A DNA stretch of 64,000 bases, taken from assembly GCA_030847615.1 (NCBI GenBank), contig JAUMIR010000015.1:2125501-2189500 (forward strand), in the 5' to 3' direction. The notes below the pieces were generated by a model, which saw only the letters and a list, made by a program, of their open reading frames with translations, had not been told where the DNA came from and ran no database searches. A program made the position numbers and the translations under genes. Below are positions 10,712 through 21,800 of this stretch, piece by piece; position 1 is the stretch's first letter, and each line of letters begins with the position of its first letter. The stretch comes from Gambelia wislizenii (taxonomy: Eukaryota; Chordata; Lepidosauria; Squamata; Crotaphytidae).

Positions 10712-11475
10712 TTTAGCAGCAACTAAAAAAGCCAATGCAATTCTAGGCTGCATCAATAGGAGTCGCGTGTCTAGATCAAGGGAAACATTAGTGCCATTAT
10801 ATTCTGCTTTGGTCAGACCTCACCTGGAATCCTGTGTCCAGTTCTGGGTGCCACAATTCAGGAAGGATATTGAGAAGCTGGAAGGTGTCCAGAGGAGGGC
10901 GACCAAAATGGTGGGAGGTCTGGAAGCCATGATGCCCTATGAGGAGCGGATGAGGGAACTGGGTATGTTTAGTCTGGGGAAGAGAAGGTCAAGAGGGGAC
11001 ATGATAGCCATGTTTAAATATTTGAAGAGATGTCATACTGAGGATGGAGCAAGTTTGTTTTCTGCTACTCCAGAGACTAGGACACGGAGCAATGGGTTCA
11101 AACTCCAGGAAAAGAGATTCCACCTAAACATTATTAGGAAGAACTTCTTGACAGTAAGAGCTGTTTGGAAGTGGAATGCTCTGCTGCCTAGGAGTGTGGT
11201 GGAGTCTCCTTCTTTGGAGGCTTTTAAACAGAGGCTGGATGGCCATCTGTCGGGAGTGATTTGATGGTGTTTTCCTGCATGGCAGAATGGGGTTGGACTG
11301 GATGGCCCTTGGGGTCCCTTCCAACTCTACCATTCTATGATTCTATGTCTTGGAATGTGGTGGAGTCTCCTTCTTTGGAGGTTTTTAAACAGAGGCTGTG
11401 GATGGCCATCTCTTGGGAATGCTTTGATTGTGTATTCCTGCATGGCAGAATGGGGTTGGACTGGATGGCCCTTGA
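10712..11475 (+). mobile_element. CR1 LINE 3' end plus an extra CR1 tail
   Basis: A 189-codon open frame encodes the CR1 RT C-terminus ([35 protein letters not shown]) and runs to ATTCTATGATTCTATG at about 11346. A second 3' tail (11347-11475) follows directly. This is the best preserved CR1 coding remnant in the window. Confidence 0.85.
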
Positions 11476-12029
11476 CCAGAGAACAGCCACTTTAAGTTCT
11501 CTTGATTTCCAAACAGGAAAAATCTTCTCTTCCCTCTTTGAATGACAAGTTGTGAGCAACTTGTGCTGGTATATCAACATAATGCTTAATGACAGTGCTA
11601 GGATCCTTCCCTTGGTCTGGAAACCTCAGGGTCTGGGATGATCCTGAATGTGCAACCTTGCTCCCAGCAAAAAGAGAAAGCATCAAATTTCCATTTAATT
11701 TTTATTCTCTCTTTCTCTCTGTCTCCAAGGCAATGCTCTTTTGCTGCAGCCAGTTTGACATAGGCCAGGAACCATCCTACAGCCAGAAAAACACAACAGC
11801 AACAACAACTCGGAGGCAGATGTCTTCTGTCATTCTCACGTCTTTCAGAAGCAGGGAGAGAGGTTGGGTGGGAGAAGAAAAACCCAATGGCTCCATGCCT
11901 ATCTTGAGTGATCTGTCCAAGTTGGGAGCCAAGAAAACTTTGGTCACACTAAGGAAAATGTTCAAAGCATGACTAAAGATTTTGGGCCCTGCAGAGATTG
12001 CCAAAGCTCTGGGATTCTGCCAACTATGA
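11476..12029. other. Unassigned sequence with a family F fragment
   Basis: 11490-11660 shares 'TTCCAAACAGGAAAA' and 'GTGCTAGGATC...CTGGAAACCTCAGGGTCTGGGA' blocks with 43140-43310. The rest is unassigned. Confidence 0.4.
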
Positions 12030-12337
12030 GGTGCCCCCTGGTGGTTAAATGTATTTATTTATTGGAATAATATTTTTTAAATACAGTAATTCTATGTATA
12101 AAAATTTGATGAATGCATATATGAATGAATATAAGAATTGAATATGAATATGACCATTATGAATATGTATATGAATATGATGATGAAAAGAATCTGGTTA
12201 AAAAGAAAAAAAGACAAGAGAGAGAAAAAAAGGAAGCAAAACTTTTATGTATGGAAATATGATGAATGTACATAATAGTTTAAATAGTTTATTTCTGGAA
12301 AACTTAATAAAGATAAAAAATAAATAATAATAATTTA
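12030..12337 (+). mobile_element. L1-like LINE 3' end
   Basis: A-rich AT sequence ending 'GGAAAACTTAATAAAGATAAAAAATAAATAA', resembling a LINE 3' UTR with poly(A)-type tail. Assigned by tail only. Confidence 0.4.
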
Positions 12338-12339
12338 AT

Positions 12340-12786
12340 AGAATCATAGGATCGTAGAGTTGGAAGACATCTCAAGGGCCATCTAGTCCAACCCCATTCT
12401 GCCATGGAGGAAGACACAATCAAATCATTCCCGACAGATGGCCATCCAGCCCCTTGTTTAAAATCTGCAAAGAAGGAGACTCCACCACCCTCCCAGGCAG
12501 TGTATTCCACTTCCGAACAGCTCTTACTGTCAGGAAGTTCTTCCTAATGTTTAGGTGGAATCTCTTTTCCTGGAGTTTGAACCCTTTGCTCCGTGTCCTA
12601 GTCTCTGGAGCCACAGAAAACAAGCTTGCTCCATCCTCAGTATGACATCCCTTCAAATAGTTAAACATGCCCATCGTGTCCCCTCTCAACCTTCCCTTCT
12701 CCAGACTAAACATGCCCAGCTCCCTAAGCTGCTCCTCATAGGGCATCATGGCTTCCAGACCTCCCACCATTTTGGTCGCCCTCATC
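12340..12786 (-). mobile_element. CR1 LINE 3' end
   Basis: Minus-strand copy with an open frame of 121 codons ([21 protein letters not shown] to HLSGMI). Confidence 0.85.
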
Positions 12787-13312
12787 TTCCCTTACAGCTT
12801 TACTAGTTAAGTTAAGTGACCTATTAGGGCAGTTAGCTGGAAAACCTAGAGTGCCATAAGAACATTGGCAGAGGCATGTTGGGTCAAACTATTATAAAGC
12901 TATTATAGCTTTATATGATATTATCATAATTAATTACATTGTATATTTGCCAGCAAAAAATTCTGGAACATCTTTGGTTTATATTTTGTTATATACACAG
13001 TATGTCTGACTGTTTAGTATTTGGGATCATTGTTAGGACAGATTAACAATTTGTGTTGCAAATTTATTGCCAAACTAGTATACAATTGTGTCTATAACTA
13101 CTGGTACAGCATATATTATAAATTGTTATGTGCGAAAAATCATTGCCAAACTGGTATATATTTATGTTTGATATCATACACATTACAAATTGTTATATGT
13201 GAGGAAGGATATGATTCACTTGGTCCATGCCAACTCAAAATAAACAATATGATTTTGGCCATTGGCTGGAAGATTGATGATTGATTAGCCTATTGACTAA
13301 TACTATTGATTA
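12787..13312. other. AT-rich unassigned sequence
   Basis: Internal near-repeats ('TATAAATTGTTATGTGCG', 'CATTACAAATTGTTATATG') suggest a local duplication. No gene. Confidence 0.4.
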
Positions 13313-13323
13313 GCCTATTGACT

Positions 13324-14022
13324 TCACAAAAGAGTCTGGAGCAATAAACACCTGAGGCAAAGCACAAAAATCAGTGTGTATAGAGCCATTGTACTGTCTA
13401 TCCTCCTTTATGGATCTGAAACATGGGTCACCTATCGCCAACACTTACGACTCCTCGAACGCTTTCATCAGCGCTGTATACGCAGAATCCTAAATATACA
13501 CAGGACTGACTATGGGACGAATGTTGCTGTCCTTGAGCAAGCAGGGATCACCAGCATTGAGGCCATGATATTGAGAACGCAGCTGCGCTGGGCAGGGCAC
13601 ATTTCTAGGATGGAGGACCATCGCCTACCAAAAATACTACTCTACGGTGAACGCGCCACGGGTCAGCGTAAGAGGGGCGCTCCAAAAAAGCGATACAAGG
13701 ACTCCTTGAAACAACATCTCAGGCTCGGCCAAATTGATCCCCAACAATGGTCCGCCCTGGCCTCACATCGGGAGGCATGGAGACGCACGATCCACAATGC
13801 GGCAGCCTTATTTGAGAACTCACGACGAACAAGTCTTGAAGAGAAACGGCAACGCAGAAAGAATCACAACCCAAAAACATCACCCAAGGAGACCTTCTGC
13901 TGTGCTTTTTGCAACCGGACTTGTTTATCTCGGATTGGCCTTTTTAGTCATCAGCGCGCTTGCAGAAAGCGCGGGATGAGTCCTTCCTGAATCTTCGTTT
14001 GCGAAGAAAAGCCAGAGAGAGA
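13324..14022 (+). mobile_element. Non-LTR LINE 3' end: RT C-terminus, Cys/His finger, 3' stem-loop
   Basis: An open frame (13376-13990, 204 codons) encodes the end of a LINE reverse transcriptase protein ([37 protein letters not shown]) and a C-terminal CAFCNRTC...H..AC finger. The 3' UTR holds the hairpin CTTCGTTTGCGAAG and ends in GA repeats. Flanked by the 11-bp duplication GCCTATTGACT (13313-13323, 14023-14033). The clade was not determined. Recent, because the frame is intact. Confidence 0.85.
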
Positions 14023-14090
14023 GCCTATTGACTACCCCAACACGTCTAGCAGATTCAGCCACCAAAGTACTATGGCACATTTAGCTGTGA

Positions 14091-14265
14091 AGTCGAAGGC
14101 TTTCACAGCCGGCATCCTTAGATTTTCCTTGGGTTTTTTTCCAGACTCTGAGGCTGTGTTCTGGAAGAGTTTCTTTCTGATGCAGGTGAAACGTCAGAAA
14201 TAAACTCCTTTAGAACACGGCCTCACAGCCTGGAAAAAAACCAAGAAAAATCTATGCACATTTAG
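14091..14265. mobile_element. Penelope-like fragments, head-to-head inverted
   Basis: Left arm GATTTTCCTTGGGTTTTTTTCCAG...GTGTTCTGGAAGAG; right arm is its reverse complement. The centre holds CTGATGCAGGTGAAACGTCAG. Inverted partial copies are common for Penelope-like elements. Confidence 0.55.
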
Positions 14266-14369
14266 CTGTTCATTGCCAAATTTCAGCCGTGATTATTACC
14301 AAAAAATATATTCTGGGGAGCGCTGTGAGCTTGAGGGCCACTATGTCCACTCCTAATTTAAGTCCAGGG

Positions 14370-14590
14370 ACGTTTGCCCATGCCCTAAAACATTTCACAG
14401 GTGGGAAAGGGAGACATATGTGGCCACGCAACACCAGAAGGTGGTCCAGATGGCTAAAGTGATGAACGAAGAAGATCACACAAGCTGTGTGGAAAGGCTG
14501 TGGCAGTTTGCTTTTGCCTGGGCCTCCTGGGAAGGATGAGATCCTGCACCTCCTCTCCTCTCCTCGCTGCTGCTAAGTTAATGGAGGGCA
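14370..14590 (-). repeat. Family M repeat, fragment
   Basis: Shares ACATTTCACAGGTG, 'ACACCAGAAGGTGGTC' and 'TTTGCTTTTGCCTGGGC' blocks with the other copies. Confidence 0.45.
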
Positions 14591-14934
14591 AACGACATTT
14601 GCTTGGCCTTCATGCCAACCCTCAGGTGGGCCGGGGGTCCAGTTGGGTCCCTCCTCCTAACACAATCAGGAAGTCCCTATTAACTAGATTGTATCCCATC
14701 TAAAGACCAAATGAATGTATGGATTTTGTTTAACCTGGCCGTGTATTTCTCTGCAAAATGAACATACTGTCCACATGCCTAAATCGTGGGAAGCGCACAC
14801 TTCTGTCTTTATGAAGGGCCCACACCCCAAAATATGGGAAGGTTTCTGTATCTGTATAAAAGAAATAAAGCTTTGCAGCCCTCCAATAGGGAGTATCTCT
14901 AATAATAAAGGACCCTTGCCAGTCCTATAAGAGG

Positions 14935-15442
14935 CAGGGCCGGTTTAAGGCACTGGCGGCCACATCATTGTGGGGGGGGGGATCATTGTGGGGGGGTCAT
15001 TGTGGGGGCTCCATAGTAACCCTCCTCCTGCAAAAACATTATTAGTAATAATCTGAATATCCTGTACTGTGAATAGCTTAGGCTGAGTTAGGTGACATTG
15101 ACCTGAGATAAACATATGGGGCCCCAAAATAAAGCATTGCAGGGGGGCCCATCATTGTGGGGGCCCCACAGTAACCTTCCTCCTGCAAAAACATTTTTAA
15201 TAACAATCTGAATATCCTGGACTGTGAATAGATTAGGCTGAGTTAGGTTACATTGACCTGGGATAAACATATGGCCCCCCAAAAATAAAGCATTGCAGGG
15301 AGCCCCATAGTAACCCTCCTCCTGCAAAAACATTATTAGTAATAATCTGAATATCCTGTACTGTGAATAGCTTAGGTTGAGTTAGGTGACATTGACCTGA
15401 GATAAACATATGGGCCCCCCAAAATTCCTTAAACTGGTCCGG
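14935..15442. mobile_element. hAT-like MITE, copy 3, internally expanded
   Basis: Perfect 8-bp duplication ATAAGAGG (14927-14934, 15443-15450). Inside, the 'AACATTATTAGTAATAATCTG' block occurs three times, about 120-160 bp apart, with the AACCCTCCTCCTGC block. Confidence 0.75.
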
Positions 15443-15735
15443 ATAAGAGGCAAGTTCTCTGGCCCTCAACTGAGGGGCATTCCTTCATATGAAGGGACAC
15501 TTGGCACCCCTAGACTGGCTGGGTGGCCACCCATGAGTGTGGAGGCTCACGCCAAGGGGCAAAGGCCCCCTGAAATGCCACCGGGGAAACCCCAAGCCCT
15601 GAAGGTTCTTTCTGATGCCTGGCTGCGCAGAGGGCACAAGGAGACGTTTGTGATGCGTGCTGGAATCCTGCGCATGCCTCTCCAAGCAGCCTCGGCTAAG
15701 GGCCCAGTGCCTCAGTGGTAGCAATGTAGACAAGG

Positions 15736-15846
15736 ATGGAGGATTGCTGTATACTGAGTCAATATCTTTTCACCCTGGGCAGGGACGTGATCCTGATCCC
15801 AGTTTTCTATTTAATATGGAAACTCATGTGGTCCATCTATGGAAGT
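15736..15846 (+). CDS. SPATA31F1-like: SPATA31F-like exon 1 (membrane anchor)
   Basis: Encodes 37 aa: a short N-terminus followed by a hydrophobic stretch ([19 protein letters not shown]). The ATG has A at -3 and G at +4. The exon ends on a codon boundary at a consensus donor GTAAGT (15847-15852). A membrane-anchor first exon is what the family leads one to expect. No TATA box was seen upstream, so the 5' UTR and promoter are undefined. Confidence 0.8.
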
Positions 15847-18800
15847 GTAAGTACCTCTATAAGTGGCCCAATGATAATGTGCCTCGACCCCTTGGGAAAA
15901 AATACTATCTGCCTGTCTGTTCTGTTATTGCTACTGCGATTGCTGTTATTCTATTCGGTTTCATAGTCCACCAGGTATCACCAGCTGCAGTTTTGGCCCA
16001 TTGGTGATTTTGAGTCTATCCAGGACCAGTTTAAGGAATTTTGGGGGGCCCTGCAATGCTTTATTTTTTGTGGGGGGATATGTTTATCTCAGGTCAATGT
16101 CACCTAACTCAACCTAAGCTATTCACAGTACAGGATATTCAGATTATTACTAATAATGTTTTTGCAGGAGGAGGGTTACAACCAGGGCCAGTTGAAGGCA
16201 TTTTGGGGGGCCTGCAATGCTTTATTTTGGGGGGGGGGCATATGCTTATTTCAGGTCAATGTAACCTAACTCAACCTAAGCTATTCACAATACAGGATAT
16301 TCAGATTATTACTAATAATGTTTTTGCAGGAGGAGGGTTACGACAGGGTCCCCCACAATGATGGGCCCCCCTGCAAATGGTGACACCTCCAGAGCCTTAA
16401 ACCAGCTCTGGACCCAGGAAAGGTTGGCATTCAACATCTGCATCTCCCTTCTTTTTCTTGTTCCCCACCTCCAGTGCCTGTATAAAACTCTTCCAAATCC
16501 AGGGCTGGTTTAAGGCACCAGCAGGATCAGCATCTGCAGGGGTCCTCATCATTGTGGGGGACTCCGTCGTAACCCTCCTCCTGCAAAAATATTATTAGTA
16601 ATAATCTGAATATCCTCTACTGTGAATAGCTTAGGTTGAGTTAGGTTTCATTGACCTGAGATAAATATATGGAGCCACCAAAATAAAGCATTGCAGGGGC
16701 CCCCAAAATTCCTTAAACCAGTCCTACCTGGGTCACTCAGTGTTTCTCATGAGGACTAGGAACTTGGGGTTTAAAAAACAAAATATAATCAGGAACAGTG
16801 TCCCCAGTAGCAGGTTCTATGCTAACTCGTGTACTGTTAAGTGTTTAGGAATTTGGGTGGAAAGGGAACGGTGACCTGTAGGTTTGGTGAGTAGAGAATC
16901 AGGGGTCTTTAGCACTGAACATGGGATGGACGAAAATGTGAGTATTCTTGATTTAGGATTCTAGCAAAGTGATCTTGAAGTCCTTATCAAGTGGCTCTAA
17001 AGACAAGGGAATAGCTTATCTCCAATCCATGGGGCTGATGAAGGATTGAATAGTACTGAAACGTGCTCCAAAACCTTGAGGTGGCTTGTTCCCATATCCA
17101 TGTTTGGATACTTCAAATGGCGTATGTCAATTGGAATTTCTTCCCAGCTTCTGCATGTCAAAGATGTACTGTTTAAAAGGAATTTTGGATTGTGACTTAC
17201 CTTCAGAAAACTGCATTCTGCAATTTCACAGTACTGGGACTTTGGAAACTCAGTACTGTATTTCAGGACTTAAATATAACCATTTATTGTATGATTACAT
17301 TGTTAAAATTGGTGATTAAGATTTGAGTGGGGTTTGTAACTGGATATAATAATTCACAAATATACTGTTAAATTTTTTAAAAAGAAGTTTATTGTAACAG
17401 ATATTGTATCACCGTTTGTTTCTTCGACTGGAGACAAGACATTTTGACCCTGCCGTGGACTTCTTTTCTTCCGCTTATTAAGAGAAAATCTGATCTACAT
17501 ATATCAGAAGGGTGTGGGCATGCTTGGGACTGGTGTGTGTATTTGTGTGCATGTGTGTGTATTAGAAGTGTGTGTGTGGTTTCTGGACACACCCACTGCC
17601 AGGCAAGTGACCCCTTCAAGAGCTTTCTTCAGTGGCAATGACATACCCTCCCACTGTGCCCATTTGGAAAGGGATAGTCCCAATTAAACCTCCACTGTCC
17701 CAATTGTCCAGCCGCTTTTAAAATGTCCTGGGTTCTCTCTCCTCTTCCTCTTCTCGCTTCCCCCCTTTGTCCTCAGCTTACTTTAGTTGCTGCAAACTGA
17801 GCGCCAAGTGCAAAATAGTTTGCATCCTATTAATGCAGCAGAGGAAGGAATGGAGTCTTGCCCTTCCCTGGAGGCTTCATAGAATCATAGAATTGTAGAG
17901 TTGGAAGAGACCACAAGGGCCATCCAGTCCAACCCCATTCTGCCATGCAGGAAATCACGATTAAAGCATCCCTGACAGATGGCCATCCAGCCTCTGTTTA
18001 AAGACCTCCAAGGAACGAAGGAGACCCCACCACGCTCCGAGGGAGTGTGTTCCACTGCCGAACAGCTCTTACTGTCAGAAAGTTCCTCCTCATGTTGAGG
18101 TGGCATCTCTGTTCCTGGAGCTTGCACCCATTGCTCTGTGTTCCAGTCTCTGGAGCAGCAGAAAACAAGCCTGCTCCATCCTCAGCATGACACCCCTTCA
18201 AATACTTAAACAGGGCTATCATATCGCCTCTTAACCGTCTTTTTTCCAGGCTAAACATACCCAGATCCCTAAGTCTCTCCTCATAAGGCATGGTTTCCAG
18301 ACCATTCACCATTTTAGTTGCCCTTCTCTGGACACGCTCCAATTTGTCAATATCCTTTCTGAATTGTGGTGCCCAGAACTGGACACAGTATTCTAGGTGA
18401 GGTCTGACCAAGGCAGAATAGAGGGGCACTATTACTTCCCTTGATCTGGACACTATACTTCTATTATGCTTAGGCAAAAGCAAACTGCTGCAGCCTCTTC
18501 TCACTTGTCTGTTCTTCCTCACTCATAACATTTGCCATCCTGACCACCCTCTGGTCTGGCATGGCCCTACATGTCCTGGTACTCATCTCTGGAAGGTTGG
18601 ATGGCATGCAATGAAAAAATGCCCCCGGGAACTTTGCCCTGTGGCCACTGTGATGGTCAAGAGCAGAGCTCCGGCCCCATCTCACCCCACCTCCGTTATT
18701 TGCTTCATAATCTCCCCTTTCTTCTTTCTTTGCCACAGGTTCACCGAAGAAGACGTGCAGCTGACCGAAGAGGAGAAGGAAAAGGAGGAGGTAGGAAGGG

Positions 18801-21800
18801 TCTCCCTGGCCCCAGAGGTCTAGAGAACTGCTTCTCAACTGCTGGTATTTTTCAAATATTTTTGCATCCCTCCATGGCCCTTGAAGGTTTGGGGATATTT
18901 CCAGATATTTTTGGGGTCCCTCTGGGCCATTTTAGGCCCAGGAGAGGACTTTCTCTATGACAAGGAGTGAATCAGATGAGAATTTCTACATCACTTCCCA
19001 TTAAAAGAAAATAAAAATCTCTCTGGTTTAAATTGGCCAGAGGGCAAAACAGGGCATGTTTACCACACACACCCCCATCCCATAAAGGAGTTTTTTTTGG
19101 GGGGGGGAATAATTTATATTTTGGGGAATATTTTGCTTTCTTCCCAATGATGTGCACAAGGCAGCTCAAAACCCATTCCCAGAAAAAGCCAACCACCAGT
19201 TTTTGAAATGCCAGCTTCCTTTTAAAAACATTATTCAAAAAGGCAGAATTTAGTTAAATAAAACTGTGTTTGTCTTGGGGGCCAGATATAACTTCTTGGA
19301 ATGGCTTCAAAAATGTTGTATTTTTCAGGTGGGGTGGCCACAACTCCCAGCAGTCTCCACCCAGCATACCCACTGGGGACAGTGGCAAGGGATACTGGGA
19401 GTTAGAGTCTGGATAGAGAGACATTTTCCCAGACACTTTCTTCTTCCTGGGGAGGAAGGGCCATTAAAACCATACCTGTGGAGGGTCTCCAAAGTGGGTC
19501 CAGGTGTTTGGACAAGTTTTTTGTGGGATGGGGCAGTTCAGGAGTTGTCCTGATCCAAGGTCACACATGTGTGTGTGTGTGCACATGCAATGTGGTAGTT
19601 GTTCTGAATGGAAAAACCAGAAAGATCTCAACATAAATGTGTGGCAGGTAAGATCCTACATTGTAATCATGGGTGATAGTGTGCCAGTCCGTCCATGCAC
19701 AACGGTGCCACAACTTGAAAGTGAACACAGCAAGTCGGGCATTTGGGTCCAAATGTCCCAAGTGCTGCTGCTGCAGAGGAACTGATCCATGAGCAAGGCA
19801 GCCACAGGATTCCAGCCAACATTGATTCCCAAAGCTTGGAAAAAATTACTTTTTTTAAAAAAAGAAAAATGCAGCTTCCACTTCTGGGCAAGTGGCCCCT
19901 ACAGAGGTTTCCTCTGTGGCAAAGACATACCTTCCAACTGCCCCAGTTTGCCAGGGATGGTGCCAGTTAACTCTTTGCCATCCCACCCTTTTGGATGCTT
20001 TGGAAATGTCCCAGTTTCTCTTCCCCCCCGCCCTTTGCCTTTGTTGTTAATTGCCGTCAAGTCAACTTTGACTTATGGCTACTATGAATGAGAGACCTCC
20101 AAGGCTCCCTGTCTTCAACAGCCTTGCTCAGGTGTTGCAGACTCAGAGCGGCAGCCGCATCTTCCTTGATGGGGTCTCTCCACCTATAATAAGGCCTTCA
20201 TCCAACCATCTGGAAAGCAGCCTTCCTCTTTTCCTCCTGCCAGATCTGGTTTAAGGCACTGGCGGTGTCACCATCCACAGGGGGGCCCATCATTGTGGGG
20301 GTCCCCATAGTAGTAACCCCCCCTCCTGCAAAAACATTATTAGTAATAATCTGAATATCCTCTACTGTGAATAGCTTAGGCTGAGTTAGGTGACACTGAC
20401 CTGAGATAAACATATGCCCCCCCCAAAAATAAAGCATTGCAGGGGGCCCCATAGTAACCCTCCTGCTGCAAAAACATTATTAGTAATAATCTGAATATCC
20501 TGCACTGTGAATAGCTTAGGCTGAGTTAGGTGACATTGACCTGAGATAAATATATCCCCCCCCAAAAAAAATAAAGCGTTGCAGGAGCCCCCAAAATTCC
20601 TTAAACTGGTCCTGCCTCTTGCCTTCTACCTCCCCAAGCATTAATGTCTTTTCTAATGAGTCCTGTCTTTGGATAATATGTCCAAAATACACCACTCTCA
20701 GTTTAGTCCTCTTGGCTAAACTGAGCCAAGAGTTAAGATTTCATTTGTTCTAAAACCCTTTTATTGGTCTTTTTAGCAGTCCATGGTATCTGCAGAACTC
20801 TCCGCCAGCATCACATTTCAAATGAGTTGATGCTCTTCTTATCCACTTTCTTCTCTGTCCAGCTTTCACAATACATAGAAATTGGAAATACAATAGCATA
20901 GACAATGCTGACTTTGGTATTCAATATTTACCATTGAATAGATCATTGACTATGGCCTGAAGGCACCAGATCCCATCTGATCTTGGTAGCTAAGCAGGGC
21001 CAGCCCTTGGATGGGAGACCACCAATGAATACCAGGTGCTATAGGCTATACAGCTGTCCCTTCACGTTTGCTGGGGTTTGGTTCCAGGACCCCCGTGGAT
21101 ACCAAAATCCGTGAATGCTCAAGTCCCATGATATGCAATGGCATCGCAAAATGGTGTCCCTGATATAAGATGGCAAAATCAAGGTTTGCTTTTTGGATTA
21201 TTGTTCTTTAACGAATATTTTCAAGCCATGAATACTTAAAACCGTGCATGCCAAATCCGTGAATGTGGAGGGATAACTGTATTTCAGAGGAAGGAACTGG
21301 CAAAACCACCTCTGAGGATTCCTGGCCTAAGAAAACCCTCTGAAAATATGGGGTTGCTATAAGTTGACAGGCAATTTGAAGTCTCTCTCTCTCTCTCACA
21401 TACACACACATGTTATTTGAACACCTTTGTCCTTAGCTTAATTCAGTTCTGGAAGTTGCAGTCCAATAAAGTAAGTTTTCCAAACTGCTGATTTCACCTC
21501 TGACACGTGGAAAGAAGAGCTATCAATCTCAGGAATCTTTCCTTTTCTTTGCAGGGTTCACCCATAACCTGTTTGCCGGTAATAACCCCCTTGGTGTGTA
21601 CTCAGGATCCATTGGCCAGCTGTTCTGCAATGATGCAACCTGTCTACTGTGTTTTAATGCAGCCAAGAAAATCAAGCAGCAGATGTCCACGAAGAAGAAA
21701 AGGATCCGGCGAAGATGTTGTCAGATGATGCGAGAGGCCTTCCGGCACATGAGGCCCTATTTTGAGTCCAGGAAGGAGAGGCCTCCTTTGCCCTTCTCTG

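Larger units (their letters stand above)
15847..18738 (+). other. Intron 1 of SPATA31F-like gene
   Basis: Holds hAT-type MITE copies (16019-16400, 16499-16735), a repeat with a CR1 inserted in it (17641-18611) and about 900 bases (16740-17640) in which I recognise nothing but a short TG-rich tract near 17540. Confidence 0.7.
18791..21554 (+). other. Intron 2 of SPATA31F-like gene
   Basis: 18791-19920 shows no recognisable element apart from a short TG tract (19568-19583). The rest holds an RTE/BovB-type LINE end split by a hAT MITE, then a 5S-derived SINE split by a Tigger MITE. Confidence 0.7.

Noticed and set aside
10695..11264. 189-codon open frame as a host gene
   Set aside because: CR1 LINE RT C-terminus, repeated many times in the window.
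13376..13990. 204-codon open frame as a host gene
   Set aside because: It is the end of a LINE reverse transcriptase protein, with target duplications and three sister copies in the window.
18571..18960. 129-codon frame and an acidic frame across the 52-nt exon
   Set aside because: The frame used must be set by splice phase; these run into intron sequence.
20945..21049. 5S rRNA gene
   Set aside because: Only the promoter blocks remain, joined to a SINE body.
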